A DNA stretch of 64,000 bases from Gigaspora margarita (lineage: Eukaryota; Glomeromycota; Glomeromycetes; Diversisporales; Gigasporaceae): NCBI GenBank assembly GCA_009809945.1, contig WTPW01001562.1, forward strand, positions 1 through 64,000. Reading direction: 5' to 3'. Position numbers and translations under genes: made by a program. Positions 56,460-64,000 of the stretch are shown here, piece by piece; positions within the stretch are counted from its first letter, which is position 1, and each line of letters starts with the position of its first letter. The notes beneath the pieces were generated by a model. It was given only the letters and a program-made list of their open reading frames with translations. It did not search any database and was not told the DNA's origin.

Positions 56460-56881
56460 ATATATGGCTAAGTTAGAAGTACGAGTAACATGGTTAACCA
56501 TTTCTACCATTTCTACCATTTCTACCATTTCTACCATTTCTACCATTTCTACTATTTACACCGTTTCTACTTCTAATGATCAAAAGGTATATAAACTCTA
56601 GTTTTCTGCCCTCCTGTACAATAGACTCAGATTCCCCTCTTCTCCCCCAAATGTTTAGGAATAGTTATCTATCTTGAATATTATCTTATAAATAAATAAA
56701 ATATATCTTTGCCAAATAAATACTCTCTTGCTCTTTAATAAATAAATATAACGAACTGCTCTAGTGAAGTAATATTCCACTTGCACACCGCCTCATATCT
56801 TCTCTGACCCTTATAAGATCCCTGTCACTGTGTGTTGTGTTGCAAGTACTATATTGAAGGCAATAGTCGCTTGTAACATTT
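56460..56881 (+). repeat. 5' LTR-like region
   Basis: TATATAAACTC at about 56588 can serve as TATA box, AATAAATAAAATA near 56690 as polyadenylation signal, and the block ends CGCTTGTAACA, directly before TTTTGGTGCC. The upstream boundary could not be fixed because there is no second LTR in the window to compare with. A 9-base microsatellite (CATTTCTAC, about eight copies) lies at 56497-56570. Confidence 0.55.
56497..56570. repeat. 9-base microsatellite CATTTCTAC
   Basis: About eight head-to-tail copies; the last two carry substitutions (CTATTTACA, CCGTTTCTAC). Confidence 0.9.
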
Positions 56882-57003
56882 TGGTGCCTTCTGGCGGAAA
56901 TCATTAAAAACAGCCGGAACCCTTAGGACCTTTTCCTCCTCTATCTGCAAGGATATTTCTTTTGTTCCTTCTCTTCCTTTATTAAGTTATTATTTTGGTT
57001 TAC

Positions 57004-57140
57004 CTGTCGAATTGAAAAAGATTTGTTCAGAAGGGTGTACTTGAAGCCTCTTGCTTTTGTAGCACTAGTATTTTCCTGTCGAATTGAAAAAGATTCATTC
57101 AGAAGGGCATACTTGAAGCCTCTGCTTTTGTAGCACTTTT
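57004..57140 (+). repeat. Tandem duplication of about 68 bases in the retrotransposon leader
   Basis: CCTGTCGAATTGAAAAAGAT, TCAGAAGGG, ACTTGAAGCCTCT and GCTTTTGTAGCACT occur twice in a row with three or four differences. It lies between the primer-binding-like site and gag. Confidence 0.85.
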
Positions 57141-57293
57141 ATTGTTTAGTTATTTGTTATTAGTTATTTTCTTTTAGACCCAGATTGAAATTTTCTTACT
57201 TTTTCCTAGTATATTATAGACCTCTTGGTTTTTAACCTTTTTCTCTTGTCCCTAAAGTTAAAACTTAAATTGCTTACCTCCTAAACCTTTTAT

Positions 57294-59417
57294 ATGAGTA
57301 GAGCTTATCAAATCCATTTAGCACAAATTGAAGCACACGAAGCTAGCCATCCAACTTCTCTTGCAACTGAAGTTCTACAAATTACCCACCCAGATTTATC
57401 TTGCTCTATTTGCTTCCCACCTACTATCTACNATCGACAATTTTGCACTTTTTGGACAGAATACCAATCTGCTTATTTNGCTAACCGATATACTCAACAA
57501 ACTATTGGAGCACACTTTGAACTTCNCCAACTTCGAATAGATTATAACACTGCTAGAACTACTGCTAGAGATATTGTTTTTAGCTGCAGATATAGTAATC
57601 CTAACCTAAACCCACTTGAAGTCATCTCTGCTCTTCTTCGCCGATATACTCGCTTTACCCTTCTTCCTACCTTACCTCAAACCTTTGAAATTACTACCTT
57701 TGACCTTTATATTGAAGGACCTATTCAAGCTACACCTCTTCTTCAACCTCATACTGAGAATCCTATTGAAAATCTTACTTTTAGCCCTGTCCTACAAGAA
57801 AACAATGAGCATCTTGAATTTAGTGTCTTACCTTGCCCACGATCTATACTTACTTTATCACCAGAAGATTTAGACAACCCAGAAAATTTTGCTGGACCTT
57901 CTCAATCTCCTTCATTACTTCCTTACGACAAAGATACTACCCAAGTCCAATTTCCTCCTTACAACCCACTACCTTCTTCTCCACTTACCACTATCCATCT
58001 TGATCAACCACTCTCTCGCCCTCAAACTCCTACTCCTAATCCAAATCAAGTCTACCAATTCTTTAGAAATTTAAATCCTCTTCCTCGAATTCTTCGAACT
58101 ACTGCTGCTCCTGCTCCACCAGTTGTAAATGAACTTTACCAAACTAATCTAACCCCTAATACTACTCCCCTAAATACACCTCCTCTACACTGTCAACCAC
58201 CTCATCTCTTTATTCCTCAACCTGCCCCTACTGACCACCAAATTATTGAAGTAATCCAAGTAGCTCCTCCACAACTGGACATATTAAGAGAGCCTAATCT
58301 CCCAACTCACCAAACTTCTAATACTACTCCTCTTGATCCACCCCCTTTTCGAGTTCAACATCAAATCTATTTACCTCGTATTGAAGTTATTGAACCTCAA
58401 ATAATTGGAGCTTACCCTAACCCAACTGTTACTAACCCTAAAGCCTTAGAAGAAGTAAATTTAGAAGTAAATTTACAAGAACAAAAAACCCCCAACGAAG
58501 AATTAATTGAATCAGAAGAAGAAACATCAGAACAAGAAGCATCAGAAGAAGGACTAGAAGACCCAAATCAAGAAGAATTAGTTGAAACCGAAGAAGAACC
58601 TGAAGAACCTAATCCAGAAGAACTCAAATTTTCAGATTCAGAATCAGACGCTACTGTAGAAGACCCAGAACCTGAAGAAGCTATGGCCAATGATGCTTTA
58701 AATGCTGCTGCTGATGCTATGAATGCCCTCGCCCAAGCTATGGGACGAGGTGGTGAAAAATCTCTTCTCAAAATTGATTTTTATCGTGGTGATGGAACCC
58801 AAGATCCTGTAACCTGGATAGAAGAATTTGAACGTGCTGCTAAAGCTAACCACTAGAGCCCTGCTCACCAACTCGAACTTGCCTGTGCTTATATGAAGGA
58901 TAATGCCCAAGAATGGTTTACTAGTCTTGAGGCACCCCCAACTGTTTTTCATGACAATGATCATGGAAATGATAATGTTGTTAGTTTTACCCATATTTTT
59001 AAAGAAAAATTTAGTACTACCAAACAGAAAGCCACTTGGCAAAAACAACTCTTTGAGATTAAACAAGGCACAGACACTGTTGATACCTATATTAGCTGCT
59101 TTAAACAACTCAGAGGAAGAGTCGACCCAAGGGAAGTTTTCCCTGCTCCAGTTATGATTCAATTCTTTATCCAAGGACTACGCCCAGAATATGCTATGAA
59201 TGTCCAAGCTGCTGAACCTGAAACCTTGGATGATGCTATTGCTGAAGTACGCAAATGGGAAACTGGACGGATAATGACCTCTGACCATAATGCAAATGAT
59301 ACCAACAAAGCTATAGAGCGCCTTATTGAACAAATTGCTAAGCTTAGTATCAATCTTGCTGAAAAGCAAGCTGCCCCTACTCCTACTCCTGCCTATTACT
59401 CTGACCAAAATAAAGAC
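57294..59417 (+). pseudogene. Gag of the Ty3/gypsy element, with one amber stop
   Basis: From ATG at 57294 the frame runs 520 codons to a TAG at 58854 and then on in the same frame to TGA at 59418. The N-terminal 400 residues include a proline-rich stretch, followed by an acidic region (residues about 405-463, with EEETSEQEASEEGLED). The retrotransposon gag domain covers residues about 490-660 (KIDFYRGDGTQDPVTWIEEF, AYMKDNAQEWFTSL, FKEKFSTTKQKATWQKQLFE, GTDTVDTYISCFKQLRGRVD, FIQGLRPEYAMNVQ). A CCHC zinc knuckle (CYYCGQKGHFI, stop, NC) follows in the same frame beyond the TGA, then an Arg/Ser-rich stretch. Gag forms the particle and packages the element RNA. Codon use is much richer in C than the surrounding sequence. 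Confidence 0.85.
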
Positions 59418-60329
59418 TGACCCCAACAAGGAGCTACCAATGCCACCTGTTACTATTGTGGACAAAAAGGACATTTCATCTGAAATTGTCATGCCCAATT
59501 CCAGGATAACAAAAGGGACAACCAAGGATACCAATCCTGAGGTCGAAGTAATAATTACTCTTCCAGAAACAGCCAGTCCTATGACAGATCCAGATCTAGA
59601 AACTGAAGCCGATCCAGGGACCGAAATTATAATAATAACCGCTCTGGATATGCCCGACCCCGAAGCTTAAGTCAATCACGTAATAGATACAGAAATGACC
59701 AAAATTACTGATCCTCTGATCGATCCAGATCTAGGAATCGCTCTTCTACTCCTTACCCCCGTGATGTGTATACAATTGATACTGCAAATGATTATACTTA
59801 TGAGCAGTTTGAAGCTTTTCTTGTCAATGAATCTATACGTACCTCTCTTGCTAGTTACTTGACCCAGAAATCCAAATCAACCCAGATCCAGACCCCAACT
59901 TATACCACCCCTGTCAAATGTAATATCAAACTTCAAGGAAAACCTTACCATACTGTAATTGATAGTGGAGCTGCTGTCAGCATGATCTCTCACCAAGTTG
60001 TAAAAGAACTTGGACTAAAAATTGAAGCCCCTTCTACTAGCCTTATTGTTTCTGCTGCTGGATCCTCTGTTCGCCNTCTTGGAATTATTAAAAATCTTCC
60101 AATAGAAATTGAAGGAACCACTATTCCTCTAGATGTGGAAGTTATNAATGCCACTTCTTATTCATTACTTTTAGGTAATGACTGGTCACAAAAAGTAGAT
60201 GCAAGCTACAATTGGAAAAACAAAGCTTATACTCTTCACTGGAATAAGAAAAAGATTCATGTACCTACCACATATGAAATAACCAACCTCTACCTACCCA
60301 ACCTACCCTTAATGATGAAAAAGATTTAG
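59418..60329 (+). pseudogene. Aspartic protease region of the Ty3/gypsy element
   Basis: This region is in the same frame as gag. After the zinc knuckle and an Arg/Ser-rich linker broken by TGA at 59418, 59481, 59538, 59604 and 59709, an open stretch from 59766 holds the retropepsin signature VIDSGAAVSMISHQVVKELG (about 59956-60015) and the second conserved part YSLLLGNDWSQKVDA (about 60158-60205), with LGIIKNLPIEIEG between. The protease would cut the Gag-Pol polyprotein. Two Ns fall in this stretch. The frame is lost near 60280. Confidence 0.83.
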
Positions 60330-60335
60330 AAAAAT

Positions 60336-61595
60336 TTGAACAAGAGTATCTTAGTCCAAAAGAAGCTTTTATGGCAGATACAGAACCCAACACCCGGACT
60401 ACTATTACTCGCAGACCCAGACCCAGTGCATCCTTCTTTAACCAAAAATGTGGACGCTGCTACTCCTACAATCATCTATATGCTGACTGCCCCAACAATA
60501 AGTGTTACCGATATCATCGCTATGGACACCTTGCTGCTCATTGCCCTAGGCAGGCCCCTAAATGTAATATCTGTAAAACCTGTTCGCAACCAGGACATTT
60601 ATATAAGAACTGTCCTGAAAACCAATGCTATCAATGTGAACAATATGGACACATCGGAGCCATCTGTCCTCAAATGACCCAGAAATTAGAAAATCAAAGA
60701 TTTGAATGTGGTTGTGATCCTCAGGCTGTAAATGCTTAATGCTTCCCTCATTATACCCGATTACGAACCAACCACTGCTGTAAATGTAAGGTACCCAAGA
60801 AACCAGAAGAGATTAGACCTTTGAACCAAACAATGGTGTGTAAAGGATGTTGAATTGATTTCCATCATGCTTTAGAGCTTGATGTCCCCTGAAGTATTGA
60901 ATTCTTTACCAATAGTGAAGGCAGAGGAACATTAACTGAATGCAAACTCTGTAAAGAACAAGGAATTAGATCCAAGATGATCAAACTCAATTCTAGTCGA
61001 GAGGATGTTCGATTTTGTGACCTTGAACACCTCTATGCTTACAAGGCTGCCCAGGATGTTGAATATAACCCCAATTACANCCTCTNGACCCGAGTACGTC
61101 ATTATACAGAATCTTCCAGGAATGCCGNACANAGCTANGANCTNAATCAAAGTCGAATNTTCTGTNTAGCCCAGATCCAGATTGGTGAAAGCAGTGAAGA
61201 CCTTGCCCATGCTCTTGAACCTCAATATGATGATCAATCTAATCAAGATTATACCTATGATGAGGTAAATATCATCATGAGAGCTACCCACGTAGAATTG
61301 ACAGAAAAAGAAGAACAAACATTACAACGAATTCTCGCTAAATCCTTTGATATGAGTCATCCTAACTTTGATAAAAGAAAAGCCATGAAAAACTTGCAAA
61401 GAAACTTTGCAGGAACTGCAGGCCTTTGTGAATCCTGTATCATGGTCAAAACAAATGATGAACTCCAACAACATGAAAATTTGTGCAAGGAATGCTATAA
61501 AGAAGCCCACCCTCTTCCAGATCCAGAAACAGAAATTCTTCCTCCACCTACCCTCCCAATACCTGAGGCACTCAAACCCAATGAATCTACTACAC
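60336..61595 (+). pseudogene. Zinc-knuckle and Cys-rich segment where reverse transcriptase is expected
   Basis: In the frame that contains the later RNase H part, CGRCYSYNHLYADC, CYRYHRYGHLAAHC (second Cys replaced by Tyr), CKTCSQPGHLYKNC and CYQCEQYGHIGAIC are zinc-knuckle units (60450-60680). They are followed by CCKCKVPKKPEEI, MVCKGC, ECKLCKEQGI, LCESCIMVK and LCKECYKEAHP pairs. Stops are TAA at 60737 and TGA at 60851 and 60890. No YxDD box, no DDI or other reverse transcriptase signature was seen. In ordinary Ty3/gypsy elements the zinc knuckle belongs to Gag and reverse transcriptase follows the protease. Confidence 0.7.
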
Positions 61596-61861
61596 TTCCT
61601 GAACTAGAATGTGCTGCCATTGTATGGGCCATTGAACATTTCCATAAATATTTTGGTACAAGTCACTTTACCTTAGTTACAGACCACTCTGCTCTTAAAT
61701 GGCTAAAGTCATCCCAACCGAAAGGACATTTAGGTCATTGGATTATGAAACTCCAACCCTATCATTTTACTATTATACACAAACCCGGAAGAATCCATTC
61801 GAATGTTGATGCTCTCTCTAGATTACCGATCCAGACACACCCTCGTACTATTGACCCTACA
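61596..61861 (+). pseudogene. RNase H remnant, Ty3/gypsy type
   Basis: The open stretch continues with LPELECAAIVWAIEHFHKYF, TLVTDHSALKWLKSSQ, GHWIMKLQPYHFTIIHKPGR and SNVDALSRLP, matching the RNase H domain of Ty3-type elements from the Glu of LECxAI onward. The first part of the domain, with the DAS catalytic Asp, is missing, together with reverse transcriptase. The junction at about 61570-61596 is in frame. Confidence 0.85.
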
Positions 61862-63142
61862 TGAATTTAGACCAATACCAAAACCTACTAGAGTATTTAG
61901 AATCAGACACTCTCTCCCCTGACTTAACGGACAATGAAAAAAGGACAATTATTAACCAATCTTGACGATATGAAGTGAAAAATAAATTATTATACAAAAA
62001 GAATAGAAAAGATCTAGACAAACCAATTAGAGTTATCAAATGGACTGAAGTTGAACCAATATTGTACATGATGCATAGTCATCCTACTGCTGGACATTTA
62101 GGAACAGATGCTATGTATTATAAGATATCTGAATGATATTATTGGGACCAAATGTATAGAGATGTTCAAAACTATGTTCACTTTGTGAAATATGCCAGAA
62201 ACGAGTCAAAAGTAAAAGAAAAGAACCTCTCCACCCTATCCAAGTTGGAAGAGCCTTTGAGCGTGTAGGAATAGATTTAGTTGGACCTCTCCCTATAACT
62301 CCTTGAAATAATTGCTATATTATTGTTGCTGCTGATTACCTTACCCGCTGGCCAGAAGCCAAAGCTGTACCAGATGCAGGTGCAGAAACCTTAGCCAAGT
62401 TTATTTTTGAAGAAATTGTTTGTAGACATGGAGTACCTAAGATGATACTCTCAGATAATGGAAAGAATTTTGTTAGTGAAATTGTGAGGATACTATGTGA
62501 AAAGTTCTTAATAAAACATATATTTTCTTCACCTTACCACCCACAAACCAATGGAATGGTTGAAAGATTAAATAGAACCCTTTGTAACTCTCTTGCAAAA
62601 GTTACAGAAAAAGACACAGAATGGGATATACATATACCTGCTGTTCTATTTGCATACAGAACCAAACAACATGCCACAACAGGATACACCCCTTTTCATT
62701 TGGTATATGGTCGACAAGCTATTTTACCAATTGAAACTGTTATCCCTATAGACCCAGTTGAACCAGATGATGAAGTCTCTCTAGAAGATAGTATTCTCCA
62801 ACGAGCATTTGAATTAATTGAAGAATTACCCTACCACCATAACAATGCCAGAGAAAATACAATTAAATCTCAAAAGAAACAGAAAGTTAGATTTGATTCC
62901 AAGATACAGAAAGAAGAATTTGAAATTGGTGATAAAGTATGGGTACAAAGAAAGGACATTGAAGCCTCTAGATCTGCAAAATTTGAAGAGAAAAGAATAG
63001 GAACATTTATTGTTAAGGAAAAATTAAATAATGGCGCCTATAAACTGTGTACAATGGATGGAAAAACATTAAAGCAGTACTAAAATAGTGATCGTCTTGT
63101 TAAGTACTACGAGAAACAAGATTGGCAACCTATGATTGTCAT
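61861..63142 (+). pseudogene. Integrase of the Ty3/gypsy element, broken
   Basis: The ATG at 61861 opens a frame with MNLDQYQNLLEYLESDTLSP; an HHCC zinc domain follows (HSHPTAGHLGTDAMYYKI, then CEICQKRV after a one-base frame change near 62170). The catalytic core has FERVGIDLVGPLP, ILSDNGKNFVSEI and NGMVERLNRTL, giving D and D-35-E. The C terminus has FEIGDKVWVQRKDIE and, after a TAA at 63081, DRLVKYYEKQDWQPMIVI. Stops are TGA at 61963, 62134 and 62304. The longest open part is 62442-63083. It would insert the cDNA copy into the genome. Confidence 0.87.
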
Positions 63143-63160
63143 TTGAATTTATAGGAAGAA

Positions 63161-63697
63161 ATTCTTAAAACGGATGGAAACACAGCCTCAACCCCTTAAT
63201 TTACTGTGTACAACAAACAATTTTTTTTTTTCGAATCTAAGTTACCCCATTTTTGCAAAAAAAAAATAGAAACAGAAATAATATATTGATGTATATATAA
63301 GAATCGGATTTTGACTTCGTGGAATGTTTGCCACTAAGTAAAGTCAGTCAATATTGCTCCGTTTGAGCTGAAAGTTTGACTGTATACCCAACAGAGGATT
63401 GCGCATCTTTACTACTAAGCTTATCTTAGTATGAAAACGCTTATAGGGCCCGCAAATCGACTTGACGGCATTTTTGATCGACAAGAACATTTCTGGTCAT
63501 GTGATCAACGTTACGATTTTGAGTCACATGAGTGACGCCGCGAAACAATTAAACAAGCCCTATTTTTTTTACTTTGACATGTATAACAATATTTTTTTAT
63601 TTTTTTTTAGTAACCCCCTTTGCCCTAAACATTAAAATTGCTAGAAACATTTCTCCTTTTCTCTTTCTCTCTTAGTAACATAAACCTTAATTCTTAA
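63161..63697 (+). promoter_or_regulatory. CpG-retaining upstream region of the gene at 63698
   Basis: The block 63420-63545 has many CpG sites (GCGCATC, GGCCCGCAAATCGACTTGAC, GACGCCGCGAAAC) in a window otherwise poor in CpG. GTATATATAAG near 63290 could serve as a TATA element. A pyrimidine run (CTCCTTTTCTCTTTCTCTCT) lies at 63653-63672, just before the start codon. Together these features fit the promoter and leader of an active, unmethylated gene. Confidence 0.4.
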
Positions 63698-64000
63698 AAT
63701 GGAAACTTTGACCCTGCAACCTCAAACTCTAATTATTCTTGCTGAATTAATTAAATATTGGAACCAAGACCCTGCATCTCAGAACAATAGTCTGTTTATT
63801 ACTACCAACCAGGTAGCCATAACCGATAGAAAAAAATTATACTTTCTTTACAGTTCCCTTTAGAAAGTGAAGAACAGATTCAGAATAGTGTTATCCATAA
63901 TGACGAAACTGAAATTATTCCAGAAAATTTGGAGCTAGAACCAGATGGTAATCTAACACATACAGACACAGAAGATACTAATGAAGAATTATTTTTCTCG
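63698..64000 (+). CDS. 5' part of a possible intact gene of unknown family
   Basis: The ATG at 63698 opens METLTLQPQTLIILAELIKY, WNQDPASQNNSLFITTNQ. A GTAGCC..TTTACAG intron of about 41 bases (63812-63852) then joins in frame to FPLESEEQIQNSVIHNDETE, IIPENLELEPDGNLTHTDTE and on to the window edge. The second part is strongly acidic. It is not stop-broken. No domain is recognised; it could be a host gene or the first gene of another mobile element that continues beyond the window. Intron size is small, so the splice is tentative. Confidence 0.45.

Larger units (their letters stand above)
56460..63160 (+). mobile_element. Degraded Ty3/gypsy-type retrotransposon without visible reverse transcriptase
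   Basis: The order is LTR-like region with TATATAAA and AATAAA signals (to about 56881), primer-binding-like TGGTGCCTTCTGGCGG, leader, gag, aspartic protease, zinc-knuckle and Cys-rich segment, RNase H remnant, integrase. Gag, PR, RNase H before integrase is the Ty3/gypsy order. The 3' LTR was not found in the window: the 800 bases after integrase do not match the 5' region. The coding region is interrupted by about 13 in-frame stops and three frame changes. Ns in it are assembly ambiguities. Confidence 0.83.

Noticed and set aside
57294..58856. A single intact gag gene ending at 58856
   Set aside because: The same frame continues with the rest of the gag domain and a zinc knuckle after the TAG, so the stop is a lesion or a recoding site and not the natural end.
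58698..59534. Several minus-strand frames over the gag region
   Set aside because: They are shadows of gag, whose plus-strand translation shows clear gag-domain motifs.
63161..63697. 3' LTR of the Ty3/gypsy element
   Set aside because: No similarity to the 56460-56881 region was seen, in particular no TATATAAACTC, CATTTCTAC repeat or CGCTTGTAACA end.

Overview
The window is a very AT-rich stretch of eukaryotic DNA that is almost entirely transposable elements, their decayed copies and tandem repeats. GT..AG introns of about 40-400 bases, Tigger/pogo and Plavaka (KDZ) transposases, a Ty3/gypsy element of fungal type and a degenerate protein kinase of the kind amplified in arbuscular mycorrhizal fungi suggest a Glomeromycotina genome such as Rhizophagus. 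This is an inference from protein signatures and base composition, not from a search. Scattered single Ns and one exact 485-base duplication with an N at its junction point to a draft assembly.

Layout. 1-9 kb: a foldback MITE, the ghost of a protein kinase (2.2-3.4 kb), then a 101-base tandem repeat field split by a complete Tigger/pogo transposon (4775-7953) and two smaller MITEs. 9-21 kb: hydrophobic ORF fragments, a 49-base minisatellite, a tRNA-headed SINE split by a hAT-like element, a decayed unknown gene and a roughly 0.4-0.5 kb tandem array. 21-26 kb: nested foldback elements. 25.8-28 kb: a spliced lineage-specific gene with stops (minus strand). 28.5-37.2 kb: two elements sharing TIRs and ATCGAT-rich ends, one of them an autonomous-type Plavaka transposon with a broken zinc-finger/KDZ transposase gene. 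37.5-40 kb: the 101-base repeat again, split by a hAT-like MITE and by a complete 983-base SINE. 41-44.6 kb: MITEs and short tandem repeats. 44.9-51.7 kb: two large foldback elements; the first holds a hAT-like element, a Tigger transposon with a broken transposase gene and a PIF/Harbinger-like MITE. 52.0-53.6 kb: a 5'-truncated LINE. 56.5-63.1 kb: a degraded Ty3/gypsy retrotransposon that carries gag, protease, a Cys-rich segment, partial RNase H and integrase, but in which no reverse transcriptase core could be found. 63.7-64 kb: the start of a possibly intact gene below a CpG-retaining upstream region.

Few genes look functional. Most open reading frames are pieces of transposases or polyproteins with in-frame stops, and the retrotransposon stops are mostly TGA, where CGA (Arg) is often the natural ancestor, as expected from CpG decay. 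The nested insertions, with target duplications and empty sites visible inside the window, allow a relative insertion history to be read directly from the sequence.
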